This document shows positions 9,877 through 21,550 of a DNA stretch of 64,000 nucleotides, piece by piece. Source of the stretch: Peromyscus leucopus (taxonomy: Eukaryota; Chordata; Mammalia; Rodentia; Cricetidae); contig NC_051075.1 of assembly GCF_004664715.2 (NCBI RefSeq), positions 38,029,958 through 38,093,957 on the forward strand, given 5' to 3'. The position numbers were made by a program, and so were the translations under genes. The notes beneath the pieces are model-generated. The model was not told the origin of the DNA. It ran no database searches and worked only from the letters and a program-made list of their open reading frames with translations. The stretch's first letter is position 1; every line of letters starts with the position of its first letter.

Positions 9877-12458
9877 CTTTAAATGACTCATGACTGTAGT
9901 TCCTACAGAAACAGGAAGGACCTGGAAAAGAAGACAGAAAACTGTTCTCTATTTCTGACTTCTTTCATGGGAAAGAGACTTTCTGGTATCATTTGAAGCT
10001 ACAAGATCTGTCCATTTATTCTGGACCCAGTTGCTCCTGATGCTTAGTTGATATTCTCCAACATATTTCCTGTGTCTAAATAGTGAGTTTCCTTTGGAAA
10101 TGAAAATTATAATCCATTTATAATATTTCTCTGTAGTCAACTGCTTCCTCAGTTTCTGTTAGCTGTATTTCGTGGTGGAGAGTCGGGACAGTAATTTACT
10201 ATCTGAAAGATGTAAGAGCAATCAGCAGATCTTCCAGATAACACATAAAATACACTGTAGTGTAGATAATGGCTGCAGATGGCCCCACACTTATGTCCCT
10301 CAAAAATAGGAATAGAAACTAAGAGATAGAAGCCCCACTTAAAGGAAGTTAAAACAAAGTAAGGCACTATGGTCATATGCTCCATTCACAAAATACTTCA
10401 TTTATGAAATCAAACCCTGAATTCTGGTAACACTACAAAATTCCAGGTTAAGGATGGAAGAATCTTTTGCTGAAGAGTCATATCTCTAAGATATGTACTT
10501 TTGGGTAGCACATCAGTTGGTTATATAAAAATGTCGGGGGGGGGGAATAGAGGAAGAGTTTTACATTTTGCAAGATAAATGTCATTGGAACTTTATAATA
10601 TAACAGAGGGAATGACAGGGTTCCTAGCTTTACTCAGTAGTGTTGAATGGAAAACACAAGCTCTCACATCAGGCCCCAACAAACACAGCAAGTAATTTAT
10701 GGGCTTCTTTTCTTCATTTCAGCCCCATGCTATGCCAGACATAATGACCTACAAGCGTAGTGTTAATATAGTTCATGTAATGTATTCATCAGGGACACCC
10801 CAATGTGTCAGCAGCCAGCTGTGACCAGCAGGTGGCTGTGACCTAGCAGATGGCCCACCATTCAAACACAGGGCAGCACCTGCTCTTGAGAGGGAACCCT
10901 CTAACGCAGGCCTTTTCCCCAAATTCAAAAACATCTTCAACAATTGGGCAAGTCATTCTCTTGTGTTTTGTTACACACAAGAAGAGAACTTTCATCTCAG
11001 TCTGCATTGGGAGTTGGAGAGGCCGAGACAAAGGGACTGGGTTTGAGCCTATGGTAGTCAATAAGTGGAAATGGAACAAGTTCATGGACAGAGAGAAAGA
11101 GACAAAGAGATTATTGTAGCCTGTGAGCACAAGCCCAGGCTGCCCCCTGCAGCTGCTCCCTGCTCACTCAACTGTCTGCTCTGCAGCTGGGACACCACCA
11201 GAGGCTGTGATGGACAATTAAATTATCCCTGCAGATGGCCACTCCTGAGCCAGATGCTGGACCATCTTCCCAGAGGATGTGTTACTGACGATTTATTACC
11301 TATTGAAAAATGACCTGGGCAGTAAAAATCTTAAGATAAAAGATGTGGAAGTGGTTTTTAAGAGACTTAGGGACCAGATCATTGAAGGACCTTTCCATCT
11401 TGAAATTTCATTTCTTTCAATTCTAATTATTTGAAGGTACAAGTTTGAGTATTTAGACAAATTATCCCCAGTGGCATAAATTAAAGAACTGGGTACAGAT
11501 CTCTGAACTATTTTTTATCATAAAACACTTTGGGAAGATTAATGGGGGTCAAGGTAAAAAAAAAATCACAGGCATAAAAATCCCTTGACCTCTTTGCAGT
11601 TTAGGAGTTATAAATGACTCTGTCTGCCACAAGTGTGCAGCTGAACTGCACCAGTTCGGTCTTTCTGTATACTCAACAGCAACACAAAACTCAGGTGCCC
11701 CTGTTGGTTTGAATTAGGACAGAATGGCAACCTATAATTTAAAATAGGATACATCCAAGACCAGTTGCACTAAAACCAAGCCTCAAAGTCATTCATTGAA
11801 AAGAAAGTTGGTGAGTGCTGAATGAGGCCACGGGACCAAAGGAGCTCTGGGAAAGTGAACCGAAGCAGGTCATTGGGTTAATCCTTGACAGTAAATGAAG
11901 CTGAATGGCAAGCCTCTGGACCGAAGCTCTTAATGAGGCATCCACCGAGGAGGAGGAGGGCGAAGAGGAAGAACTTCTGGTGGGGCAAAGGAAAATCTTA
12001 ATGAGGTCATCCTGTGTGCATCCTTTGTCACCCAAGAGTGTGCCATTCATAGAACATTTTCTAAATCTTTCCGTGGATCCTGGGAGTGGTTGGGGCCACA
12101 ATGCTGGGAAGCGGTAGTTCCTAACTCCAAGGTGGACTGTTGAGAATCAAATGGACGAGGAGAGGGCCAGAGTGAAGAGAAGACTCTTGCCTGCCCTTGG
12201 GTGGCTGTGGAAAACGGGGATTCTTTGGAGGCTAATGTGCGGCAAGTGTGTTGGTGTGTGCTGAGAATCCAGTGCTGAGTCAAGGCAGATCTGCCTCGCT
12301 CAAGTGGGATGTTGGACTTGTTACCAAGGCAGTAGAGGTTAGTAGAAAAGAAAGAAAGGCAGATTTGAGCAACTGTCCTGTTTCCCCATACCCATGCTCC
12401 ATGTTTAGGAGTGAGGAAGGAGGAAAGGAAGAAAAGACATGGAACTGAAGGAGAGAAG
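9877..12458. other. Gene-free stretch
   Basis: No gene or named repeat recognised. It contains a G-run near 10535, a CTCF-like motif at 10825-10836 and a (GAG)n-like purine patch near 11950. Overlapping short frames on both strands (10843-11313, 11793-12117) have no domain features. Confidence 0.3.
10825..10836 (+). promoter_or_regulatory. Candidate CTCF-binding motif
   Basis: CCAGCAGGTGGC fits the CTCF core CCASYAGRKGGC exactly. It lies in non-repetitive DNA about 18 kb upstream of TMX1. This is a motif match only; occupancy is not shown. Confidence 0.4.
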
Positions 12459-12953
12459 TGTTGTTATTGGTTTTTTTTTTTTACTCTTTTTTTTTGGGGG
12501 GGGGACACCATTCAGCTCCCAAATAAATCACACGTGGAGGCTTATGCTTAATGATGAATGCCTGGCCTTAGCTTGGCTTAGATTCTAGTCAGCTTTCCTT
12601 AACTTATCCTGTCTACCTTTTGCCTCTGGGCTTTTCCTGTTCTCTTACTTCTGTAAATCTTACTCTTACTCCATGGCTTGCTGTGTAGCTGGGTGGCCAC
12701 CCCTGGAGTCCACCTCCTCCTCCTCCTCTGGCTGCTAGATCTCAGATCTCCAAATGCTCTTCCTAGATTTCTCCTTCTCTATATACCCTCTGCCTGCCAG
12801 CCCTGCCTATCCTTTCTCCTGCCTTGCTATTGGCTGTTCAGTTCTTTATTAGACCATCAGGTGTTTTAGACAGGCAAAGTAACACAGCTTCATAGAGTTA
12901 AACCAATGCAACATAAACACAAATAACACACCTTAAAATAATAGTCTGCTACA
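12459..12953 (-). mobile_element. ERV LTR, family A copy 1 (solo)
   Basis: The + strand runs TGTTGTTATTGG... to ...GCTACA. It shares long blocks with copies at 18953 and 61919: 'cccaaataaatcaca', the 'ccttagcttggctt' run, 'ctattggctgttcag', 'tattagaccatcaggtgttt' and 'ccttaaaataatagtct'. The 5-bp sequence agaag repeats at both ends (12454-12458, 12954-12958). No internal retroviral genes adjoin it, so it is a solo LTR. It is about 495 bp, including a T/G-run at 12471-12504. Confidence 0.85.
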
Positions 12954-12983
12954 AGAAGAAAGAACACAGACTTTAAAAGTGAA

Positions 12984-13217
12984 CAAGTTGGGGTTGTAGT
13001 TAAGAACTGCAGTTGGGAACTCCCTCAGCTCATGCAGAGGACCCACACGTGGTTCTCAGCCCCACCCCACCCCATGGCTGCTCAGGAGCTCTGTCCAGTT
13101 CCAGGGAATCTGACTGCCCTCTGCTGGACTCCACGAGCACTGCATGCGTGTTGTGCACTTAAATACCTGCAGGCAAAAGACTTGTATACACAAAATAAAA
13201 ATAAGCAAAACCTTTAA
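12984..13217 (+). mobile_element. B3-type SINE
   Basis: It starts 'gttggggttgtagttaagaa' with a degenerate tRNA promoter head. It contains 'tccagttccagggaatctga' and 'tgccctctgctgga', and ends in an A/T-rich tail after 'acacaaaataaaaataagc'. It is moderately diverged. Confidence 0.8.
13115..13127 (-). promoter_or_regulatory. SINE-borne CTCF-like motif
   Basis: On the minus strand the sequence is CCAGCAGAGGGCA, an exact fit to CCASYAGRKGGCR, inside the B3 SINE. Rodent B2/B3 elements are known carriers of CTCF motifs. Binding here is inference. Confidence 0.35.
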
Positions 13218-13351
13218 ACAAAATCAGAAATAATTGTTGCTAATGTATTTTGAAAATTAAAATTGACAACCATACTTGTTTGATAATATACACACACTAA
13301 ACACTTATATAGTAACAAATATCCATTGTATAATATATATTTTTTCTTTTT

Positions 13352-13543
13352 TTAAGATTTATTTATTTTTATCTTCTGTGCATTGTATGTGTTTTGCCTG
13401 CATGTTTGTCTGTGTGAGGGTTCCAGTGTCCATGAAACTGCAGTTGCAGACAGTTGTGAGTTGTCATGTTGGTTCTGGGAATTGAACCCAGGTCCTCTGG
13501 AAGAGCAGCCAGTGCTCTTAACTGCTGAGCCATCTTTCTATCC
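13352..13543 (-). mobile_element. B2/B3-type SINE, antisense
   Basis: It opens with a 'aagatttatttatttttatc' tail end. The middle has 'gcctgcatgtttgtctgtgt', and the antisense head reads 'agcagccagtgctcttaact' then 'gagccatctttctatcc'. Confidence 0.88.
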
Positions 13544-14889
13544 TCTGTATATTATATACTTATATAACATACATTTTGTATTGGATATATTAGTAAAATT
13601 AAATATTTTTAAAATATTTTAAGGATGTCAAATCCTAAAAATGCTATGTGCAGTAGTTTATTGGTTAAAATTCAACAACAGCTTTCAAAACAAACAAAAG
13701 TCTGAATTACAGTGTTCACTGATTCCTTCTGGCCACCAACCTGAGATGCCACTGAACGTGGCAGCAAAGAGAGCCTCATAGCCAGCTTCCCACCATTATG
13801 TGTTATTTGTCCATCTGGATATGAAAGATGTAAGCAACCTCGAAAACACAGATATTGGCAAAATGGTCAAATATTCTTATGGTAATGAGTTTTAAGCATT
13901 TATTTTAGATTTCACATAATTTGTTTATTAAATTACTTATTTCTGATAAGAGTGATGCTTAACAATGACTTGAGAATCCTAAAAATTCAGCAAGAACTTT
14001 TATAAATATAATAGATTAAGTCCTAAACCAATGCCTATGTAGTAAGTGCTGTTAATATCTACATTTTATGTGAAGAGAAAACTTCAGGAAAGTCCGTAAG
14101 ATTCTGTAACTTGTGTGTGGCTGAGCCAGGACAACAATGGCAGGCTATAAACTTCAGACGCTAGAGCTTGCCTGCTTGGTTGACGGAAACACAAACTTAA
14201 AACAGATCTGGTGGCCTCAGTTTACCTCCATTTGGGGTCTCACTACTGATGTGGCTGGAACTATCTTAACAGATCCCTCAAGTGCAAGACCTGCATGAGG
14301 AAGGAGCGGCTGCTTCTCTAGCCTGTGTGAGGAGAAGCTGCTTAGAAGGAAAGCCCTAGAATGCAGGGGACACTGTTTCCATTCTGTGTCCCAGTGGAAG
14401 TCTGCATGCCAATCACCCTCAGTATGCAGGAGAGACTAGCAATGCGGATTCACCTGTTCTTAAAGCTAGCATATGACATCATTTCTGGTTAAGACAGACA
14501 GACTGGTAGAAACATAACAGTCACTGAGCTAAACCCACATTTTTGCCAGTGCAAAGGAGTCTTCTGAGTGAGTAAAAATTCTAAATGAAAAAGGCAATAT
14601 TTGGGAAAGAAATGTTATCATTCACCCAAAAAGTCTTTGACAAGAGTTAACTAAATAGTGCTGATCCTAACTACTACTGACGTCACTTAAGTAAACAGTA
14701 GGCTTTCTGTCATGGTTTGTAGTGAGTCTCATTTTCTGTATATATCTTGAAATAATTATTGTAAAACTTAGAATAAGATAAATGTATGCTATAGGACGTA
14801 GATTGTCTAGAACATTTATATGAGTTTTGCTATTATGTATGATTAAAATGTATATTTTTAATGACCCAACTGATAAATTTAAGCATTAG
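13544..14889. other. Gene-free AT-rich stretch
   Basis: No gene or nameable repeat seen. Sequence composition is uniform and AT-rich. Confidence 0.3.
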
Positions 14890-15530
14890 ATTGCTTTTTT
14901 CTTTTATTGAAAATAGATTTTTTTTTCTTACATAATAGATCATGATTACAGTTTCCCTTTCCCTCTGTTCCTCCCAGTTCCTCCCCACATCCCCTCCTGT
15001 CCAGATCCACCCCCTTTCTGTCACTCATGAGAAAACAAGCAGGCTTCTAAGGGGATATGATATAATATTAAAAAAAAAAAAAAAAAAAAAAAACCTAACA
15101 CATCAGAGCCGGGCAAAACAAACAGAAGGAAAGGGGATCCATTCATTCACACACTCAGAAATCTCATTTAAAAAACCACTAAATTGGAAGCATATATATT
15201 TAAAAACGAAAATAAAATAAAATTAAAACAACAACAACAAAATAACAAACAAACAAGCAAAAGGAAAGCCCCAACACAAGGATTCTCCAGAGATGCCTTT
15301 GAGTTCATTTTCTGTTGGCCATTAAGTGCTGGGCACGCAGCCTACCCTTAAGAGGAGTTTGTTTCCCCAGCGAGACTCCCTTGGAGAAAACTCAATTTTC
15401 ATTTGTCGTTGGTTGTCAATTGGAGACAGCTTCCGAGTTAGGGATGGGGCATGTGTTCACGTCTCCTTTCAGCTCTAGAGCCCATTTATATTACTTTTTG
15501 GTTGTGGTTAATTAATGAGTAACTCTAGAC
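14890..15530 (-). mobile_element. Probable rodent L1 3'-UTR-type fragment
   Basis: A run of blocks that I associate with a common rodent repeat: 'ttattgaaaatagatttttt', pyrimidine-rich 'ctcccagttcctccccacat' (14970), an A-run (15070-15092) with 'cacatcagagccgggcaaaa', then 'gagactcccttggagaaaac' (15372). I place it with L1/Lx-like 3' ends, but family and orientation are uncertain. Confidence 0.4.
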
Positions 15531-16349
15531 TCATAAATAACATTTCAATGAATTAATTGGATGTTTGTAACCTATGAGCTTTGACTACATATTTTAAAAC
15601 TTCAGTAATTACAAAAAAATCCATACTCATTTTTGACAAAAATTGTAGGATATTCCAAAAACTATTATTGTGAAAAGCTATATGAAAACTTTAGTTTCTC
15701 AGAAGCCAATTTATTTGAGTTATTAATTTAGAGAGATTATACCTGTGCTTGCTAGTTTTTATATCAATTTGTCACGGTTGTATTTATATATAATTGTGCA
15801 TACACATACATGCATACATGCATACATACATACATGTAACAGTAATAATCAAAGAAAAGAGGGTATCAGATTGAAAGGGGGAACATGGGAGGAGTTCAAG
15901 GCAGGGGAGCTGGGAGAGACTGGAGGAAGGAAAGAGAGGAAATTATTTTTTTTTTATTTCAATTAAAATGTTTCTTTTTAATTCGCCTATAAGCGAGTCT
16001 ATAGTGCATTTTCTTGATTGATGATCGATGTGAAGAGGCTCAGCTCACTCTGGGGGCTTGCCACCCCTGGGGCTGGTGATCCTGGGTGCTATAAGAAAGC
16101 AAAATGAGCTGGCAGTGGCCTCAGCAGAGTCAGAGAAATCTGAAGTCTCACCTTGACCATGGCGTCCATTTTTCCCTCCTTTATGCCCATATGCAACTCC
16201 TGTTGGCTTGAAAGCCTCCCAGAGCCCATTCCTCAGTGAGTGGGTTACTAAGATAATTTCCCCTTATCCGTAGCTTCACTGTGTGTGATTTCAGTTACCT
16301 GCATTTAGCTGTGTCCCCATACTATTTAAAAAAAGAAGCTTTCAGCAGT
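15531..16349. other. Gene-free spacer with (CATA)n patch
   Basis: Contains an imperfect tetranucleotide run of catacatg/catacata type at about 15797-15836 and a T-run at 15944. Nothing else recognised. Confidence 0.4.
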
Positions 16350-16355
16350 AAATAA

Positions 16356-16698
16356 TGTGGAGGCCCACAAAGGTTTCCTAGTGAGATCTGAGCTTGCTTT
16401 ACCCAGTAGGGCTGCATTAGAGGATTGCTTGACCATGTGCATGGTTACTAGGTGATTGGAAGGGTCTACACTTGGCTAAGCTAGGGGAGGCCTTTTGTTC
16501 CACCCCTTGGCATTCCTATAAATAGCCCTTTAGAAGAGACAGGAGGGGCCAGTGGATAAGGATCCAGGCCCTCCCGAGGCTATCCTGTCTTTCGGTTTCT
16601 CTCCCCTCTGTCCTTCTCTCTAAATCTCTTATCCCTCACTCCTCAAGAGTACCCTAGGGTAAAAATGTGAGAGCGTGTCTCCCAGCTGGGCTCCCACA
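16356..16698 (+). mobile_element. Solo LTR of an ERVK-type element, 343 bp
   Basis: It begins TGTGGAGGCCCACAAAG and ends GGGCTCCCACA, in the expected TG...CA form. A perfect 6-bp duplication, aaataa, flanks it at 16350-16355 and 16699-16704, as expected for class II (ERVK/IAP-like) integrases. It holds a TATA-like 'cctataaatagcc' near 16515, followed by a pyrimidine-rich leader-like stretch. No internal region or second LTR is present, so recombination has left a solo LTR. Confidence 0.88.
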
Positions 16699-16704
16699 AA
16701 ATAA

Positions 16705-17359
16705 TTCATGAGCTTTGACTTGCATACCATTCTAAGTAGCTTGATGAAGTCAGGTGCTGTCCCCCTCGATCATGCCCAGGATCTGAATCATCGCATTCTC
16801 CTTCAGATCCACACAGTGTGTGCTACCTACCCATCAGTTCATACCGTATTTGTTATCATATCAATTATTATGGTCTTGCAGTTCTCATGTTCACGTGTTA
16901 TTTATTTTACTGAATAATGGCTTCAAGAGGCAAGAGTACAGATACTGCCAATCTGGATGTGTCTAAGAGAAGTCATATAATAAATGCTTCCTTTAAGTAA
17001 AAATCTGACCATTTTTGACATATACGTATGAATGTGCATATGTATGTATGAATGAATATATATGTATATTCATCCGTTCATACTGGAGTTACTAAGATCT
17101 GCAGTAAGAATGGTTCTTCTGGTGAAATTGTGAAGAAAGAAAATAATGATAGTTTAGCTGTCACTCCACCAACTGTAAGAGCTGTGGCTACAGTGTGGAA
17201 TGAGTGGTCAGTGAAGATGGATAGTGGGTTAAATGTGTGTGTGTAAACACAGGAAACACAGCGTGGGAAGGGTTAGTGTTATCCGTGGTTTCCAGTATAC
17301 TGGGAACCTTGAAGTGGATCTGCTGTGTATATGGAGGAATTAAGCACAGTTACTCTAAC
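16705..17359. other. Gene-free spacer
   Basis: AT-rich, with a short (ATGT)n-like patch near 17028-17075. Nothing else recognised. Confidence 0.3.
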
Positions 17360-17700
17360 GGTTCCAAGTGTCGGGGTGACGTGGGGCAGGGCTCTATAGC
17401 GCTTGAAAATCCTCCAGCCTCAGGATCAAAGTCACTTCGGTATAAGAAAGTCTCGCTGTGAGAAACTTCTTTTATAGGACTGCTACCCCGGGCATGGCAA
17501 AGACTACCACGTGCTCAAAACTTTCGTTCCTTTTCTCTCCCGGGCGTGGGCTAAGCTATTATCACTCCCGGGCCTTCCGTGCGCGTAACTCAACGGAGGC
17601 GAGCAATGAGGGCGGAACCACACCTGCCCGATTCCAGGCTCGCCACACAAGCACGTGATCCATCACACCTTTAGAGTCCGCATTTGCCAACCGGATGCAG
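17360..17700. promoter_or_regulatory. Small CpG-rich intergenic element
   Basis: By eye there are roughly 20 CpGs in about 340 bp, far above the surrounding intergenic DNA. There are two CACGTG E-boxes (17508-17513 and 17652-17657) and several CCCGGG sites. No exon or known repeat is apparent. It could be an enhancer, an unannotated promoter, or an old CpG-rich repeat that I fail to recognise. It lies about 11 kb upstream of the TMX1 start. Confidence 0.35.
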
Positions 17701-17944
17701 AAGAGCCAGCAGAGAAGCCAAGGTCCTAGCAGATGGTGGAGCCCTTGACGGGAGAAGAGTCTCCCTGAATGATGACCCTGAAGGCTGCCTCCCAGCCAGA
17801 CCACCTTCCCCTCGCAGACTGCATGACAGCGAACACAGTCTGGAGAAGCGGCTGGCACTCTGAGGTTTGACTCTCACAGCAGCTAGCCCTACTTGCCTGA
17901 AAAATGGGGAAGAGGATACACTATTTGGGGAAAAAGCAAAAATA

Positions 17945-18105
17945 AAAACAAGCCAGGTATGGTAGCACACTCCTTTAATCCCAGCACTCGGGAGGTAGAG
18001 GCAGGTGGATCTCTGTGAGTTCGAGGCCAGCCTGGTCTACAGAGCGAGTTCCAGGACAGCTAGGGCTACACAGAGAAACCCTGTCTCAACAACAACAAAA
18101 CCACC
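17945..18105 (+). mobile_element. B1 SINE
   Basis: Reads from 'agccaggtatggtagcacac' through 'ttcgaggccagcctggtcta' to 'cagagaaaccctgtctcaac', then a simple-repeat tail. The internal 'ccaggacagctagggctaca' differs from the 'aggaaaggcgcaaag' variant of the younger copies, so this is an older subfamily. Confidence 0.93.
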
Positions 18106-18106
18106 A

Positions 18107-18148
<42 letters not shown>

Positions 18149-18156
18149 ACACACAC
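18106..18156. repeat. (CA)n microsatellite
   Basis: A CA dinucleotide run extending the B1 tail, with one imperfect 'cataca' step near 18142, then (CAA)n at 18161-18176. Confidence 0.95.
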
Positions 18157-18176
18157 CAGAACAACAACAACAACAA

Positions 18177-18946
18177 ATTCCTCTCTCTTTATGCCTTTGC
18201 CAAGGCTGCCCCCTTTTTGTTAAAATGAAACTACTGTTTCTGATAGAAAGATGATAGCTCTTGATGCTTGTTAGGTAACTAAAGCACAGCTATATTTTTA
18301 GCAGAAAAGCGGTGGGGGGGGGCACACACGACATTGGGGATATACAGAAAGGGAGAAAGGTCCTGACAGATACACACACATCATTTTCTTTTTTTTTTGT
18401 CCAAGGAATAGAGGGAGGAAACAAAAGAATAAATAAACATAGGAACAGAGTAAAACATCCAGTTAACAGGAGGGCCAGCCCTAAAAGACTGCCTCTAAGT
18501 CACGCAGTCCTATAAAATTCTGCATGGATTAGAATCTGTAACATATGTGGACGAAACCCACTATCGTGTATGCTAGCTTTAAGCACTAATTAAATAATAA
18601 TATGCAAACCCAGATACATACACAGACGAGAAAATGTTCCTGATCACATTGTTTCACACTTATAAAATAGTCACAGACCAAATTGCCTTCAAAAGTCTCT
18701 TCCTCCCCCTCCATGTCTTTCAGTTATTAATTGCTATGTGGGCAACACAGAGAAATGCCTTTTATTATTATGGATGAGTTCTGTCAGCCTGATGTCTTAG
18801 TGTATAATGCAGTTATTTGAAGACCAGCACTTCGGACTTAGAAAAATGATTTTTAAACAGCTGTTACTTTATTTTACATATGTAAATTAAATGTGGACAA
18901 TATTGTCCATCACACTGTTGCATGGGATTTAAAAATTGAGGATTAG
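18177..18946. other. Gene-free spacer
   Basis: No gene or nameable repeat seen. A short G-run lies at 18313 and a T-run at 18389. Confidence 0.3.
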
Positions 18947-18952
18947 AGAGAC

Positions 18953-19433
18953 TGTTTTTGGTTGTATGTACTCTTTTGGGGGACCCACCATGAAGGTCCC
19001 AAATAAATCACACATGGAGACTTTTCTTAATCATAAATACCCAGCCTTAGCTTGGCTTGTTTCCTGCCAGCTTTTCTTAACTCCAAATTGTCCTGTCTGT
19101 CTTTTGCCTCTGGGCTTTTTCCTTTTCTTACTTCTGTAACCTCACTTTCACCCTTACTCCGTGGTTGACTTTGTAGCTAGCTGGATGGCTGAACCCTGGC
19201 ATCCTCCTCTCCTTGTTCTCTTGCTCTTCCTTCCTCTTCCCCCCAAATTTCTCCTTCTATTTACTCTCTCTCCCTGCCAGCCCCGCCTATCCTTTTTCCT
19301 GCCTCACTATTGGCTGTTCAGCTCTTTATTAGACCATCAGGTGTTTTACACAGGCAATGTAACACAGCTTCACAGAGTTAAACAAATGCAACATAAACAA
19401 AAGTAACACACCTTAAAATAATAGTCTACAACA
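18953..19433 (-). mobile_element. ERV LTR, family A copy 2 (solo)
   Basis: The + strand runs TGTTTTTGGTTGTATG... to ...GTCTACAACA. A perfect 6-bp duplication, agagac, is present at 18947-18952 and 19434-19439, so both ends are defined. Length is 481 bp. It is closely similar to copies at 12459 and 61919. Short frames inside are chance. Confidence 0.9.
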
Positions 19434-19439
19434 AGAGAC

Positions 19440-21165
19440 ATCATGGAAAAATTGGCCTTGATTAAATAATTATCTATTTAGAAATACAGGTGCAGTGAAA
19501 GGGGAGGTCAGGAGATGGGTTAAGCATGGTTAGAAAGATCAGAGGACAGGTTGGCTTATATGGCTGCAAAGTCCTTTGTAAACTCTCTGTTCCCCAGAAC
19601 ATTAAGAATTAAACTCACTGGTTTTGAAGTGACATTGAAAATATGATATCATATTTGAAGACAATATATGCCTAAAACTAAAGCCATGATAGAGTGATTC
19701 TCCCTTCCAAAAATAAAACATCCCCCACTTCTGAGCCTATGGAGATGCATCACTCACGTTTTGGAGTCCAACAGACCTTGTCTGAATCCAGTCTCTATTG
19801 ACCCATGACTGGGCATGTTGCGCATCCTCCTCAAGGCTCAGCTTCTGCTTCTGGATAATGGAGATTGTCTTCTCTAGCTGCTGTGTGGAATAAACAGCCC
19901 AAGGTGTTGGCCCCTCTTAGTCTGGGACTGGTGCCTAAAACGCACTAAGTAAATCTCGTGGCCTGGCTGTTATTATCCATATTGTTACTACAATACAGAC
20001 AATAGGCTGTTTGCTCATGGTAGGGTCATTACTGGAATGACAAGCACATCTGTGACATCTGTAATGTGATTCTTAAAAGTTCTTTAAAACCCTTGCCTCC
20101 TGAAGGCCTTAAGACTATTGCAATAAGAGGGGCATCCTCTGCCCCCTAGTGGCTCCGCATAATCAGTCAAGAAACAAATAAAAATTAAAGTTATTTTAAA
20201 CAAAAGAACTATACTGTATGCTTTTGGAAAGAAATGATATGTTCAAGACAATATTCCTTAATTTCAAATACTGAACCACCATTACGGTTTTCTTCCTGGT
20301 ATCGTATTGATCACATTGCATTTTTATGTTTAAATGCTGCCACCATCTCCAGAGTGGTGAGGAATCTTTATAGCTTTTAGGCCACAGCTAAAGTCCTTGG
20401 CTTCTTCATGGTAGAAGTGAAATATCGACACAGGATTATATTCTCTACTATATAATATTAGGGAATAGAAATACAAACTGTAATGTTTGAGACTACAACT
20501 AGGAAAGATGCTGATTTTAAAAAAATGTGAGAGGTGTTCAAGGGCCTCTGTTTATCTCTTAACCTTGGGCGGGGGGTGAAGCCCATGTTTGTTTTACTAT
20601 TCTTTAAACTAGTGAAGTTCCATCTCAGAACAAAAGGCGTAGCATCAGGGTGTGGTGACCAGGCTCCAAAATGGCACTCAGCGGACCTGGGCCCGTGATC
20701 CTCTCCTGAGGGGCAGAGGCCTGACCTCTAAGACCAGATGTGGCAGGGACAGGTGGAGAGCTGCTCCTGAGACGAGGTCGTAAGAGACAAGTCTGTTCCT
20801 GCTTTGCTTTCTTAGGTAGCTTGCTCTGGAGGAAGCCAGTCATGAGGAGCTCAGGCATCCCCAGGAGAGGCCGATGGGCCAAGGGCTGAATGGAGCCCTA
20901 ACAATACTGAGTGCTAGTCACATGACTGTTACTTTAGGGGCTTCCAGCACAGGTGAAGCTTTCAGGTAATGGCTCCCTGATCAACATTTTAACATCATGA
21001 AACATTCTGATTCAGACCGTCAGCATTAAGCCACCCCTGACTTTTACTGGCACACAGAAACTCAGAGACACAATGTTGACTGTTGCTGAATTTACTTGAG
21101 CTGAAGGATAACTAATACACTATGCTTTAAAAAAAAAAATGAGAAAGCCCTCTTACAAATGTTTT
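19440..21165. other. Gene-free stretch
   Basis: No gene recognised. The minus-strand frame at 20625-20882 lies in a diverged segment (about 20630-20900) that may be an ancient LTR; I cannot name it. A strong CTCF-like motif sits at 20140-20152. Confidence 0.3.
20140..20152 (-). promoter_or_regulatory. Candidate CTCF-binding motif
   Basis: The minus strand reads CCACTAGGGGGCA, a full match to CCASYAGRKGGCR. It lies outside any repeat that I can identify, about 8.8 kb upstream of TMX1. This is the best CTCF match in the window. Confidence 0.5.
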
Positions 21166-21346
21166 TAAATTTATTTATTTTTATTTTTTTGTGTGTGGGT
21201 GTATGTCTGGGGAACCCTGTGTGTGCAGTACCTGCAGAGGCCAGAAGAGGGCATCAGATCCCAAAGACCTAAAGTAACAGTTGATTTTTGAGCAGCCATT
21301 TGAGCCCTGGGAATTGAGCCCAGGTCCTTGGGAAGAGCAGCCAGCC
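21166..21346 (-). mobile_element. B2/B3-type SINE, antisense
   Basis: The tail side is 'ttaaatttatttatttttat'. The body contains 'gaggccagaagagggcatca' (21238) and 'ggaattgagcccaggtcctt', and the antisense head reads 'gaagagcagccagccct' before truncation. Confidence 0.85.
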
Positions 21347-21550
21347 CTAACATGCTATAATTTTTAAAACAATTGCCCCTGACACTATTGGATCCACACA
21401 ATATGTAGACTGGAAATATTAAAATCCAAAGTGTGATAGCTTCCTGCCTTGACGTCTCTTAAGTAACTGGGCATTTTCTAGAAGTACTGAATTTTATAAA
21501 AATAATCATCAGTAAATGGAACACCAGTTTGCACGCACGAAGTTTGCTCT

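Noticed and set aside
12454..19439. A provirus bounded by the LTRs at 12459 and 18953
   Set aside because: Each LTR has its own different target duplication, and the DNA between them holds SINEs and unrelated sequence with no gag, pol or env.
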